A DNA stretch of 64,000 nt from Merdiplasma sp964643295 (GCA_964643295.1 CAZXSN010000008.1:21988-85987), one strand, 5' to 3'; shown: positions 16,994 through 25,667, counted from the first letter of the stretch. The notes: generated by a model from the sequence alone, not told the origin. Made by a program: numbers and translations.

Positions 16994-17105
16994 TGGAAAA
17001 ACAGCTGTCCGGCATTTAAGATGAAAGAGGACATTTACCCTGCTGCTTTGCGTTTCCTGAAACTTTGAGATTCATCAGATATTTTCGAATGAGTTTGGAC
17101 TTTGG

Positions 17106-17137
17106 GAAGGCTGCCGCTTTTGCGGCGGCCTTCTTGA
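17106..17137 (+). terminator. Terminator between amt and mgtE
   Basis: GAAGGCTGCCGC (17106-17117) pairs with GCGGCGGCCTTC (17122-17133) around TTTT, then TTGA. The stem is very strong but the U-tract weak. Confidence 0.6.
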
Positions 17138-17162
17138 CGCTTCCGGCAAAAGAGGATAGAAT
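17134..17162 (+). promoter_or_regulatory. Promoter of mgtE
   Basis: TTGACG (17134-17139), 17 bases, TAGAAT (17157-17162). It abuts the preceding terminator. The following 150-base purine-rich leader showed no M-box (ykoK) magnesium riboswitch consensus. Confidence 0.65.
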
Positions 17163-17319
17163 AGGGGCAGAAATAAACCCCGGAACGCGGAAGCTGTAAG
17201 CGGAAAGAGAAAGGAAAGAAGCGCGAAGCCTCCGGTTACATCGGGAAAAGAAGAAAAAAGAAAAGGAGACAAAAAGTTGGGAAGAAGATAGAGAAAAGTG
17301 TTTGGAGGGAGGTGTTTTC

Positions 17320-18672
17320 ATGGCATTGACAGAGACGGAAAAAGAGCATCTGGCCGACCTTGCGGAGAGAAAACATTTTGTGGAGATGAAGGAAGCGCTC
17401 TGTGACAGGAACGAGGTGGACATCGCGGAGGTATTAACCGAGCTTACACCCGAGCAGGCGCTGGTTACCTTCCGGCTGCTGCCGAAAGATCTGGCATCAG
17501 AGGTGTTTGCCTGTCTGGAGATCGAGGAGCAGCGGCATATCATCAACGGACTGGAGGACCGGGAACTGGGGACGATCCTGGAGGATCTCTCCATCGACGA
17601 TGCGGTGGACATGGTCGAGGAACTGCCGGCTTCCGTGGTCAAGAGGATCTTAAAGATCGCCAAACCGGAGACACGCAGTCTGATCAACCAGTATCTGCAG
17701 TATCCGGATGACAGCGCCGGCAGCATTATGACTGCGGAGTATGTCGCTCTGCGTCCGTCCATGACCGTGGAGGAGGCCTTCTCCTATATCCGCAAAAACG
17801 GCGTGGACAAGGAGACGATCTACACCTGTTACGTGATCAATCCCGAGCGGAAGCTTTTGGGCGTGGTCACTTTGAAGGATCTTCTGATGCACCCCCTGGA
17901 AAACCGGGTGGAGGAGATCATGGATGATGATGTCCTTTCCGCCCTGACAACGGATGACCAGGAGGAGGTTGTGAGCATCTTCAACCGCTACGACCTTCTG
18001 GCGCTGCCGGTGGTCGACAAGGAGAACCGTCTGGTCGGCATCGTTACGGTCGATGATGTCGTGGATGTCATGGAACAGGAAGCCACCGAGGATTTCCAGA
18101 AGATGGCCGGCATGACCTCCAGTGAAAAGTCTTATTTAAAAACCAGCGTGTTCACGCTGGCGAAAAACCGCATCGTCTGGCTGATGGTGCTGATGATCAG
18201 CAGTACGGTGACCGGACTTATTCTGACACACTACGAGGCGGCTTTTTCCGCCATTCCGCTGCTGGTAAGTTTTATCCCTACTCTGATGGGAACCGGCGGC
18301 AATTCCGGCAGTCAGGCGAGCACTTTGATCATCCGCAGCATGGCGACGGGGGAGATTCAGCCGCGGGATATCCTGAAAGTGGTCTGGAAGGAGATCCGCG
18401 TCGGGTTTCTTTGCGGCGCGGCGCTTGCCGCCGTCAACTTTATCCGGCTGATGATCATGTATCCGGACAGTTTCCTGGTGAGCCTGACCGTGGTTTTAAG
18501 CATGCTGCTGATCGTGATCCTGGCAAAGACTCTGGGAGCGCTGCTGCCGATTGGGGCAAAGGTGATCGGCCTGGATCCGGCTTTGATGGCCTCCCCGATG
18601 CTGACAACGATTCTGGATGCCTGTTCGATGCTGATTTACTTTTCGATCGCCTCGGTGCTGCTGCCTATCTGA
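17320..18672 (+). CDS. mgtE: Magnesium transporter MgtE
   Basis: A 450-residue Mg2+ channel: MgtE N domain (residues 10-130, with repeated acidic helices such as EDLSIDDAVDMVEELP), a CBS pair (about 135-255, SAGSIMTAEYVALRPSMTV and VTVDDVVDVME), and five membrane helices at the end with PTLMGTGGNSGSQASTLIIR, the pore motif. The cytosolic domains close the channel when Mg2+ is plentiful. ATG 17320 is chosen over an upstream TTG because GGGAGGTG sits seven bases before it and the length fits the family. Confidence 0.95.
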   Translation: MALTETEKEHLADLAERKHFVEMKEALCDRNEVDIAEVLTELTPEQALVTFRLLPKDLASEVFACLEIEEQRHIINGLEDRELGTILEDLSIDDAVDMVEELPASVVKRILKIAKPETRSLINQYLQYPDDSAGSIMTAEYVALRPSMTVEEAFSYIRKNGVDKETIYTCYVINPERKLLGVVTLKDLLMHPLENRVEEIMDDDVLSALTTDDQEEVVSIFNRYDLLALPVVDKENRLVGIVTVDDVVDVMEQEATEDFQKMAGMTSSEKSYLKTSVFTLAKNRIVWLMVLMISSTVTGLILTHYEAAFSAIPLLVSFIPTLMGTGGNSGSQASTLIIRSMATGEIQPRDILKVVWKEIRVGFLCGAALAAVNFIRLMIMYPDSFLVSLTVVLSMLLIVILAKTLGALLPIGAKVIGLDPALMASPMLTTILDACSMLIYFSIASVLLPI

Positions 18673-18910
18673 ACGAAACCTGAAACACAGTCGAATGACA
18701 GCGCACAAGAACCAGGTTAAGAGGAAGAAGGAACCCCGCGGAACCTGAAAAAAAGTTAAGCCAAAAGATAAGGATCCTTTTGGGATAAACAAAAAGTTTT
18801 TTAGACCGGCTGAAGATGCCCGGAAGATGTTTGGCTATTAGCGGCTGAAGACATTGGGTTTTTAAAATGGTGTCTGCCTGACGGGAAACCTAACTTTAGG
18901 AGGAAATACA

Positions 18911-19942
18911 ATGGATTACCGTGAAGTGATTGAAAAGGCCCGCCCGCGGCTGGGGAAATACTGCAAGGGATGCTATGTGTGCAACGGCAGAGCCTGCGGC
19001 AATACCATCCCGGGACCCGGGGCCAAGGGAACGGGCGATGTGGCGGTGCGCAATTACGAGAAATGGCAGGAAATCCGCGTCAACCTGGACTGCCTGGTAA
19101 GGGGAGGGCCGATTGATACTTCTTTGAAGCTTTTCGGCAGGACCTACCGTTATCCGTTTTTTGCCGGTCCGGTCGGGGCGGTGCAGCTTCACTACGGCAC
19201 GGATTATACGGATATGACCTACAATGAGGTGATGGTTTCTGCCTGTGCGCAAAACGGGATCATGGCCTTTACCGGGGACGGGGTGAATCCCGATCAGACG
19301 ATCGCGGCAGCGAACGCGATCAAAAAAAGCGGCGGGATTGGTGTGCCGGTGATCAAGCCCTGGAACATGGACGTGATTGAGGAGAAGATGGCGCTGGTCA
19401 AAGAGGCCGGTGCTGCGGCGGTGGCGATGGATGTGGATGCCGCGGGGCTGCCGTTTTTAAAGAATCAGAATCCACCCGCCGGTGCGAAGAGCGTGGAGGA
19501 GATGAAGGAGATTATCGCCCGGGCAGGACTGCCGTTTCTTATTAAGGGTGTGATGACGGTTGCGGGAGCCAGGAAAGCGATGGAGGCGGGTGCTGCCGGT
19601 ATCGTGGTCAGCAACCACGGCGGCCGGGTGCTGGACGGCTGTCCGGCCACGGCGGAGGTTCTGCCTGCGATTGCCAGGGTGGTTCGCGCGGAGAGCAAGA
19701 TGAAGATTTTTGTAGACGGCGGACTTCGAAGCGGTCTGGATGTCTTTCGGGCACTGGCACTGGGCGCGGATGGAGTTTTGATCTGCCGGCCTTTTGTCAC
19801 CGCGATCTATGGGGGCGGTGCCGAGGGGATCGCCGCCTACATCGAAAAGATCGGCGGGGAGTTAAGGGATGTCATGGAGATGTGCGGCGCCCGCAGTCTA
19901 TCAGAGATTAACTCTTCGATGCTCGCGCAGCCGGGAGCGTAA
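18911..19942 (+). CDS. FMN-dependent alpha-hydroxy-acid dehydrogenase with N-terminal Cys motif
   Basis: A 343-residue member of the lactate oxidase/glycolate oxidase (FMN_dh) family. The TIM-barrel core shows PFFAGPVGAVQLH, PFLIKGVMTVAGARKAMEAG, the active-site SNHGGR with His236, and FVDGGLRSGLDVFRALALGAD. Residues 18-29 add a C-x2-C-x2-C-x4-C cluster not found in lactate oxidase, which could hold an iron-sulfur or zinc centre. In an anaerobe it is more likely a dehydrogenase than an oxidase. TAGGAGG precedes the ATG. It stands alone between mgtE and a phosphatase gene; the substrate is not deducible. Confidence 0.87.
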   Translation: MDYREVIEKARPRLGKYCKGCYVCNGRACGNTIPGPGAKGTGDVAVRNYEKWQEIRVNLDCLVRGGPIDTSLKLFGRTYRYPFFAGPVGAVQLHYGTDYTDMTYNEVMVSACAQNGIMAFTGDGVNPDQTIAAANAIKKSGGIGVPVIKPWNMDVIEEKMALVKEAGAAAVAMDVDAAGLPFLKNQNPPAGAKSVEEMKEIIARAGLPFLIKGVMTVAGARKAMEAGAAGIVVSNHGGRVLDGCPATAEVLPAIARVVRAESKMKIFVDGGLRSGLDVFRALALGADGVLICRPFVTAIYGGGAEGIAAYIEKIGGELRDVMEMCGARSLSEINSSMLAQPGA

Positions 19943-20013
19943 CGGATCTTTGAAAAGTGACTAAGCGGTGCTTCATTTTCCCGCACCGGCCGTTAGAAAA
20001 GAGGGGAGAGAAC

Positions 20014-20565
20014 ATGCAGCAGATCGATGTATCCATCCTGCTGTGGATTCAGGAGAATTTACGAAATGACGTACTGACTGCTTTCTGGCGCCTGATCACG
20101 TTCCTGGGGGACGGCGGATGGTTTTGGATCGCTTTGGGGCTTGTGCTGGTGATTTTGCCAAAGTACCGCCCGGTGGGAGGAACCATGCTGCTTGCTCTGC
20201 TGATTGGAGCGCTGATTACCAATGTAGCCCTAAAAAATCTGGTGGCGCGGATTCGTCCTTATGATTATACGAGTGCGATTGTGCCGCTGATTGCTTTGCC
20301 CACGGATTATTCCTTCCCGTCCGGGCACAGCTGCGCCTCGTTTGCGGGAGCCTTTGTCTGTCTGCGCATGATGCCCACAGGGTTTGGAATCGCGGCGATG
20401 GTGCTCGCTGCCCTGATCTCTTTTTCCAGGCTGTATGTGGGTGTGCATTATCCGACGGATGTGCTGGCCGGAATCGTGATCGGGATCTTTGCCGCGCAGA
20501 TGGCCTACCTGATCGTCACCAGGCTGATCTTAAAAAGGAAAAAGGAAGAGCCGGTGAATTCTTAA
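20014..20565 (+). CDS. PAP2-family membrane phosphatase
   Basis: A 183-residue membrane protein with five or six helices and the three PAP2 motifs: KNLVARIRP (residues 69-77), PSGH (about 103-106) and SRLYVGVHYPTDVLAG (about 136-151). Members dephosphorylate undecaprenyl pyrophosphate or phosphatidylglycerophosphate at the outer face of the membrane. The ATG follows GAGGGGAGAG. A lipid kinase gene follows, with its own promoter. Confidence 0.88.
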   Translation: MQQIDVSILLWIQENLRNDVLTAFWRLITFLGDGGWFWIALGLVLVILPKYRPVGGTMLLALLIGALITNVALKNLVARIRPYDYTSAIVPLIALPTDYSFPSGHSCASFAGAFVCLRMMPTGFGIAAMVLAALISFSRLYVGVHYPTDVLAGIVIGIFAAQMAYLIVTRLILKRKKEEPVNS

Positions 20566-20602
20566 AATTTCTTAAAAATATGTAAAATCGCTCCTGTCTG
20601 TC

Positions 20603-20631
20603 TTGTAACTGCCTGCTGCTGGTGCTAAAAT
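20603..20631 (+). promoter_or_regulatory. Promoter of the lipid kinase gene
   Basis: TTGTAA (20603-20608), 17 bases, TAAAAT (20626-20631) with an extended -10 TGC. A good sigma-A type promoter, with transcription expected near 20638. Confidence 0.7.
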
Positions 20632-20702
20632 ATTTGCCGTTATCAAACATCGTCAGACAGGAGGAAACTTTTGCGGAGAGACCGCACAGGGATGGACGTT
20701 CA

Positions 20703-21605
20703 ATGAAACGCATGCTGTTTGTATATAACCCCAAGGCCGGGCAGGAGGCGATCCGCGGTTCCTTATCCGGCATTCTGGAGATCTTCGAAAGCTATGATTA
20801 TGAGATTGTGGTGCATCCCACGAAACGGGCGCTGGATGCCCAGGAGACTGTGGAACGCTGCGGCAGGGACTTTGATCTGATTGTCTGCGGCGGCGGGGAC
20901 GGAACGCTTGATGAGGTGGCCGCCGGGATGCAAAGGGGAGGAGTAAAGGTTCCCTTAGGCTATATTCCTGCGGGAAGCACGAACGATTTTGCTGCCAGTC
21001 TCGGGATTCCCAGACAGAAGCTGCCCGCGGCCAGGTCGATCATGAAGGGAACGGTGTATCCCTGTGACTTGGGGCGCCTGGAAGACGGCTACTTTGTCTA
21101 CGTGGCAGCTTTCGGCACCCTGTCGGAAGTCTCTTACCGGACCAGCCAGGAATGGAAAAATATGCTGGGGCATTTAGCGTATATCCTGGAGGGTGTCAAG
21201 AGCCTGGCCAATGTCAAGAGCTGGCAGATGCGCTGGGAGAGTGAGGAATACTCCGGCAGCGGCGATTTTCTCTACGGCATGGTGACCAACTCCAACTCGG
21301 TAGCCGGCATTAAGGGAATCACCGGACGAAACGTGGATCTAAGCGACGGGATTCTGGAGGTGACTCTGATTAAGAAGCCCGACAACTTCACCAAATGGCC
21401 GGCGATCGTCAACGCGGTGGTGACCGGGGAGAGCAATGAATGCGTGGTTTCCTTTAAGACCGCGAAGGTATCCTTTTTCGCGGAGGAAGAGGTTCCCTGG
21501 ACCAGAGACGGAGAGTACGGCGGCAGCCATAAGGAAGGAGTCATTGAGGATATCCCGGCGGCTCTGCCGATTATCATTCCGGCGGCGGAAGAGACAAAAG
21601 GCTGA
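20703..21605 (+). CDS. Diacylglycerol/lipid kinase family protein
   Basis: A 300-residue soluble kinase of the DgkB/YegS group, phosphorylating diacylglycerol or a related lipid at the membrane. Motifs: FVYNPKAG at the N-terminus, GGGDGTLDEVAAGM near residue 63, IPAGSTNDFAASLGIP near 93, and a C-terminal half with NSNSVAGIKG and VDLSDGILEVTL. ATG 20703 gives the family length, although its ribosome site (AGGGA) is modest; a better GGAGG lies farther upstream without a start codon in this frame. A strong terminator follows the gene. Confidence 0.88.
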   Translation: MKRMLFVYNPKAGQEAIRGSLSGILEIFESYDYEIVVHPTKRALDAQETVERCGRDFDLIVCGGGDGTLDEVAAGMQRGGVKVPLGYIPAGSTNDFAASLGIPRQKLPAARSIMKGTVYPCDLGRLEDGYFVYVAAFGTLSEVSYRTSQEWKNMLGHLAYILEGVKSLANVKSWQMRWESEEYSGSGDFLYGMVTNSNSVAGIKGITGRNVDLSDGILEVTLIKKPDNFTKWPAIVNAVVTGESNECVVSFKTAKVSFFAEEEVPWTRDGEYGGSHKEGVIEDIPAALPIIIPAAEETKG

Positions 21606-21695
21606 GACTGCGTGTGTGAACAAAACGAATCCGGGAAGCGTCTTTTTCCTGCCAGTCATTAGACAAAAAGGTACGGTTCTCAGAGAGAAAAGTTT

Positions 21696-21734
21696 AAGGG
21701 TTCCCTTCATGAAACGTGAAAGGAACCCTTTTTT
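21696..21734 (+). terminator. Terminator of the lipid kinase gene
   Basis: AAGGGTTCC (21696-21704) pairs with GGAACCCTT (21722-21730) and runs into TTTTTT. The remaining 190 bases up to 21923 hold a second stem, AAGGAGA (21846-21852) / TCTCCTT (21865-21871), a possible weak terminator for the minus-strand gene, and no coding sequence. Confidence 0.85.
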
Positions 21735-21923
21735 GGACTTCCCGGTCTGCCGGCAGCTGCGTTAAGAGCAGGGTCATCTTGCCGCATACGGTCTGCCCGG
21801 GAAGATGAAGATACGAGGCGGGAAAGATGCCTGCCTTCATCCGCAAAGGAGAGATGTCTGAACGTCTCCTTATTGGGAAGGAGAGGAATCTTAAGAACCA
21901 GGCAGGAGCAGGGACTGCTTCGC

Positions 21924-22388
21924 TCACTCCTCCCCGTTATCGTCGTCTTCTTCGTCCTCCTCATCCTCGCCGTCATCCCCCCAGCCCCAGTCTTCCGGAT
22001 ACTGCTCCACATGGCCCTTGGCTTTGATGACACGCGGGTGAACAGGCCCCGCCACTTCCTCGATTTTGTTCACAATGATCGGGAACATCCAGTCATCGCC
22101 GTAGTCAAAGTGCAGGGTGAATTTCTGCCCTTCGACCAGACCGATTTTGTCGAGCCTCACTCCTGTGGATTGCTGAAAAGCATTGTCCGGTTCGCACCAG
22201 TAGCAATATCGGCCGTACTTCTGATTGTCCATACTGAATTCATACAGATGATCCGTATCATCAAAGTCAAAGGCGTCCAGGATTCTCATACACACCTGAT
22301 CCAGGGACTGATTCCCGGCGAATTCCATTATACGGTATACCTTCTGTTCCATGTAGGCGGGGAAAACACGTACAGTATATTTCAACAT
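21924..22388 (-). CDS. pRiA4b ORF-3-like protein with acidic tail
   Basis: A 154-residue protein of the plasmid pRiA4b ORF-3/IS1096 TnpR-like family: MLKYTVRVF at the start, then RIMEFAGNQSLDQVCMRIL, DHLYEFSMDN near residue 47, and LHFDYGDDWMFPI, the family core. The last 25 residues are almost all Asp and Glu. The biochemical role of the family is unknown. No transposase or IS end lies near it, so there is no sign that it belongs to a mobile element here. It is transcribed alone. Confidence 0.8.
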   Translation of the reverse strand: MLKYTVRVFPAYMEQKVYRIMEFAGNQSLDQVCMRILDAFDFDDTDHLYEFSMDNQKYGRYCYWCEPDNAFQQSTGVRLDKIGLVEGQKFTLHFDYGDDWMFPIIVNKIEEVAGPVHPRVIKAKGHVEQYPEDWGWGDDGEDEEDEEDDDNGEE

Positions 22389-22756
22389 CTTAAATCCTCT
22401 TTTCTTCTATGCGGTGAACCTGATCGTTTCTTGAAAGGAACCTTTTCTTATCGCGGCCTGTCTTTACGCTTCGTAAACGGTCTGCTTTCTGCCCGCAATT
22501 ATTTTTCGTTTAAGGCATACTCTCTTTGTCTGGAAACGATGTGCTGACAGGCTGCTTCCTACGCTTTGCAGGATACCATAGCCGACAGGAAAAAGCAAAG
22601 GGTATTTTTTGACTGCCGCGGACAGGATTCTCCACTCTTCGTCCATGCGCCGGCTTTGGTTTAACTTGCTTTCCTTTGGAAATCTTTTTCGCAGCCTGGC
22701 AATCAGGGGAGGATTGGGGAACACATCAAAAAGGGAGCGCTACCGAAGAGAGGCAA
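22389..22756. other. Gene-free spacer
   Basis: This spacer lies upstream of the pRiA4b-like gene and beyond the metQ terminator. No convincing coding sequence, RNA family or repeat was seen; short open frames lack ribosome sites and protein-like composition. The promoter of the minus-strand gene should lie near 22400-22480 but was not identified. Confidence 0.5.
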
Positions 22757-22790
22757 GAAAAAAGGCGGGCAGAGATGTTCTTTGCCCGCC
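22757..22790 (-). terminator. Terminator of metQ
   Basis: Perfect 8-bp stem GGCGGGCA (22764-22771) / TGCCCGCC (22783-22790). Read on the minus strand it is followed by TTTTTTCTT. A textbook intrinsic terminator for the metNIQ operon. Confidence 0.9.
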
Positions 22791-22813
22791 TTCAAAGCCT
22801 GTTTTGTTTTTCT

Positions 22814-23740
22814 TTACTCAGCCGCTGCTTCTGTCGCAGCCTCCGTGACGGCTTCCGTGACAGCTTCGGTTTCGGCCTCGGCCGGAGCTTCCGTTTCCGC
22901 TGCCTCGGTTTCGGCCTCCGCCTCATCCGCGGCCTCTTCTACGAACGGAATGACGGCTCCGTCATAGGTGTCGTTGATGTACTGCACGATCGCGTCGGAT
23001 TTGAGTACGTTTACCAGCGCCTGGATTCCTTCGCTCTCCTCATTGCCTTCTTTCACGGCGATGACGTTTACATAGGTCTTGGCGGCTTCCGAATCGGATT
23101 TCTCGTAAGCCAGCGCATCCTTGGCAACGGAGTAACCGGCCTGCAGCGCATAGTTGCCGTTTAATACGATGTAGGAAGTCTCTTCCGCTACGCGGGCAAC
23201 CTGCTCCGCGGCCAGCTCCACGATCTCCACATCGAAGTTCTTCGATTCAATATCATTGACGGTTGCTTCCAGGCCGACGCCCTCTTTCAGTGTGAGAATG
23301 CCGTTGTCCTGCAGCAGAAGAAGCGCCCGGGCCTCGTTCGTGGTGTCATTCGGAACCGCGATCGTGTCTCCGTCAGCGATTTCATCCAGGCTGGCTTTGG
23401 TTCCCGGATAGATGCCGAACGGCTCATAGTGGATGCCGCCCGCATTGACCAGATGGGTGCCGTGCTCCTCGTTGTAGGTCTCCAGATACGGGATATGCTG
23501 GAAGTAGTTGGCGTCGAATTCGCCGCTCTCCACGACCTCGTTCGGCATGATGTAATCGTCGAACACGGTTACTTCCAGCGTGTAGCCCTGCTCCTCCAGC
23601 AGCGGTTTGGCCTGCTCCAGGATCTCCGCATGCGGGGTGGCGGAAGCGGCCACGGTGATCGTGGTATCCTCTGCGAAAGCGCTGCCGGATACGCCGAGTG
23701 CGAAAGCGGCTGTCAGTGCAAAGACGATTGATTTCTTCAT
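22814..23740 (-). CDS. metQ: MetQ/NlpA-family methionine-binding protein
   Basis: A 308-residue exported solute-binding protein. Signal peptide MKKSIVFALTAAFALGVSGSAFA, cleaved before EDT; the lipobox Cys usual for MetQ is missing. The mature protein has the NlpA pattern: TITVAASATPHAEILEQAKP, YIMPNEVVESGEFDANYFQH, and AVPNDTTNEARALLLLQDNG. The last 40 residues are a low-complexity Glu/Ala/Thr tail with repeated TEAV and TEAA. ATG 23740 is chosen because GGAGGAG precedes it; upstream extension has no signal features. Operon metN-metI-metQ; the ligand is probably methionine. Confidence 0.92.
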   Translation of the reverse strand: MKKSIVFALTAAFALGVSGSAFAEDTTITVAASATPHAEILEQAKPLLEEQGYTLEVTVFDDYIMPNEVVESGEFDANYFQHIPYLETYNEEHGTHLVNAGGIHYEPFGIYPGTKASLDEIADGDTIAVPNDTTNEARALLLLQDNGILTLKEGVGLEATVNDIESKNFDVEIVELAAEQVARVAEETSYIVLNGNYALQAGYSVAKDALAYEKSDSEAAKTYVNVIAVKEGNEESEGIQALVNVLKSDAIVQYINDTYDGAVIPFVEEAADEAEAETEAAETEAPAEAETEAVTEAVTEAATEAAAE

Positions 23741-23842
23741 AAAGATGCTCCTCCTTGTAAATGTTTTTTCTATCAAAAACCCGGCAGATTTGCCAGGCAT
23801 GATATTCTGCCTAAAAGTAAGCTGGATCAAAACAGCTCCCGG

Positions 23843-24502
23843 TTACCTGCGTTTATCCAGACGGTTGGCGATTGCGCTGCCGATGGTCTGAAACAGCTGT
23901 ACCAGGATGATCAGCAAAAATACGGTGACCAGCATGATGTCCATCTGCCAGCGGTGATAGCCGTAGCGCACGGCGATATCCCCCAGTCCGCCTCCGCCTA
24001 CAGTTCCGGCCATGGCGGTATAGCCTAAGATGGTACCCACGGCGATCGTGGCATTGTTGACTAAGGACGTCCTTGCCTCCACCAGCATCACCTTCCAGAC
24101 GATCTGAAAGGTACTGGCTCCCATGGAACGGGCGGCTTCAATGACACCGGCGTCCACTTCCTTTAAGGACGATTCGACCATGCGGCCGATAAACGGGATC
24201 GCTGCCAGGGTCAGCGGGACGATGGTGGCAGTAGGGCCGTAACTCTTGCCCACGATCATCCTCGTGAAGGGGATGATCAGAATCAGCAGGATCAGGAACG
24301 GGATGCTGCGCACGATATTCGCAATGACATCCAGCACCTTATAGAGCAGCGGGTGGGGACTTAACCCGTCCTTGTCGGAAACCGTCAGCAGAACCCCCAT
24401 CGGCAGCCCGAACAGATATCCCAGGAAAGCTGAACCGAGCGTCATGTAGAGTGTTTCACCGATTCCCCTTATTAACATATCGATGATTTCTTTAGTCCAC
24501 AT
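23843..24502 (-). CDS. metI: Methionine ABC transporter permease MetI
   Basis: A 219-residue permease with five membrane segments. The BPD_transp_1 EAA loop reads EAARSMGASTFQIVWKVML near residue 120, and LGSAFLGYLFGLPMGVLL near the start is typical of MetI. It forms the channel with MetN. Its start overlaps the 3' end of metN by 11 bases, showing coupled translation. Confidence 0.95.
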   Translation of the reverse strand: MWTKEIIDMLIRGIGETLYMTLGSAFLGYLFGLPMGVLLTVSDKDGLSPHPLLYKVLDVIANIVRSIPFLILLILIIPFTRMIVGKSYGPTATIVPLTLAAIPFIGRMVESSLKEVDAGVIEAARSMGASTFQIVWKVMLVEARTSLVNNATIAVGTILGYTAMAGTVGGGGLGDIAVRYGYHRWQMDIMLVTVFLLIILVQLFQTIGSAIANRLDKRR

Positions 24503-25523
24503 CGTCCGTCACCTCCCCTACAGCCAGTCCATGTTCGGTAAGATACTCCTTCATGGCGTCGATCTGGCTGCTTCCCTTGGTAAATTCCAGGATCATTTCC
24601 CCCTTGGCTACGCCTCCCACGTTGCGGGTGTCCGCCCGCAGGATGTTGACCGGCTCGTGAAAAGTCAGGATCATGTTGGCGATGACCGGTTCAAAGGCGG
24701 AATTTTCCGAAAACACAATGCGGATCTTTTCTCCGCTTAAAATCTCGGGGCGTGTGACCGCTGTGCGGCTTAAGCGCTCGCCGAAATCCTTGCGGATGAT
24801 CTCCCTGGCCGCTGTCGATTTCGGGTGGGTGAAGATGTCTGATACGAGTCCCTGTTCCACGACCTCTCCCTCGCTGATGATTGCGACATGGGAGCAGATC
24901 TCGCGCACCACCGACATCTGATGCGTGATGATGACGATGGTGATGAAAAAACGCCGGTTGATATCTTTCAGAAGGCTTAAGATGGAAGCGGTTGTCTGCG
25001 GGTCTAAGGCGCTGGTGGCCTCATCGCAAAGCAGGATCTGCGGATCGGTGGCCAAAGCCCGTGCGATCGCGACGCGCTGTTTCTGGCCGCCGGAAAGCTG
25101 TGCCGGATAGGCGTTCTGCTTCTCCGAAAGCCCTACGATTTCCAGCAATTCCTGCGCTCTTGCCCTTGCCGCCGCTTTCTTCTTTCCCTGGATGGAGAGC
25201 GGGAAACACACGTTGTCCAGCACGGATTTCTGCATCAAAAGGTTAAAGTGCTGGAAGATCATGCCCATGTTCTGGCGCTGGGTTCTCAGTTCCTTCTCTG
25301 TAAAGTCTCCTAAGGATTTACCGTCGATGAGGACTTTTCCCTCGGAGGGTGTCTCCAGGAAATTCATGCAGCGCACGAGGGTGCTTTTGCCCGCCCCGGA
25401 CATCCCGATTATGCCGTAAATATCACCGGAGTGAATGGTCAGGTTTACATCTTTCAAGGCCTCTACCGTTCCGTCTTTGGTGACAAACGTTTTGGAGAGG
25501 TGTTCGATTACAATCTCAGACAT
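24492..25523 (-). CDS. metN: Methionine ABC transporter ATPase MetN
   Basis: A 343-residue ATPase with Walker A GMSGAGKST (near residue 39), signature LSGGQKQRVAIARAL and Walker B ILLCDEATSALD. Residues 265-340 form the NIL domain, which binds methionine and inhibits transport when it is abundant (LTFHEPVNILRADTRNVGG). First gene of metNIQ. A LysR-type gene lies upstream on the same strand, with an operator in the 144-base gap. Confidence 0.95.
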   Translation of the reverse strand: MSEIVIEHLSKTFVTKDGTVEALKDVNLTIHSGDIYGIIGMSGAGKSTLVRCMNFLETPSEGKVLIDGKSLGDFTEKELRTQRQNMGMIFQHFNLLMQKSVLDNVCFPLSIQGKKKAAARARAQELLEIVGLSEKQNAYPAQLSGGQKQRVAIARALATDPQILLCDEATSALDPQTTASILSLLKDINRRFFITIVIITHQMSVVREICSHVAIISEGEVVEQGLVSDIFTHPKSTAAREIIRKDFGERLSRTAVTRPEILSGEKIRIVFSENSAFEPVIANMILTFHEPVNILRADTRNVGGVAKGEMILEFTKGSSQIDAMKEYLTEHGLAVGEVTDDVD

Positions 25524-25558
25524 GTCTTTCCTTTCTTCCGGAATTTTCGGGTGCTTTC

Positions 25559-25564
25559 AGTGTA
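25559..25564 (-). promoter_or_regulatory. Extended -10 of the metNIQ promoter
   Basis: Minus-strand TGGTACACT: TACACT at 25559-25564 preceded by TG. No good -35 lies 17 bases upstream, as expected for an activator-dependent promoter; the start would be near 25552. Confidence 0.55.
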
Positions 25565-25608
25565 CCATGTTTTCGGTGACGAAGGGTAATTGCAAAAACG
25601 TACCGTGG

Positions 25609-25629
25609 GCTATAGAAAAACCCTATAGC
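25609..25629. promoter_or_regulatory. Putative LysR-family operator of metNIQ
   Basis: Perfect inverted repeat GCTATAG, 7 bases, CTATAGC. It contains the T-N11-A pattern of LysR-type sites, and its centre lies about 67 bases before the predicted metNIQ start, the usual place of the primary LysR recognition site. It resembles the TATAG/CTATA halves of methionine boxes described for MtaR-like regulators of streptococci (from memory). Confidence 0.65.
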
Positions 25630-25667
25630 GAGCTCTTATGCTGGTGTGCTGCATCTTAGGCGGTTGT

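Noticed and set aside
17162..17319. M-box riboswitch before mgtE
   Set aside because: The leader is short and purine-rich and shows none of the M-box core sequences.
21924..22388. Insertion sequence remnant
   Set aside because: The IS1096 TnpR-like name is only a family label; no transposase, terminal repeats or target duplication were seen.
25524..25667. S-box (SAM) riboswitch before metNIQ
   Set aside because: The 144-base gap has no S-box core; a LysR-type operator explains it better.
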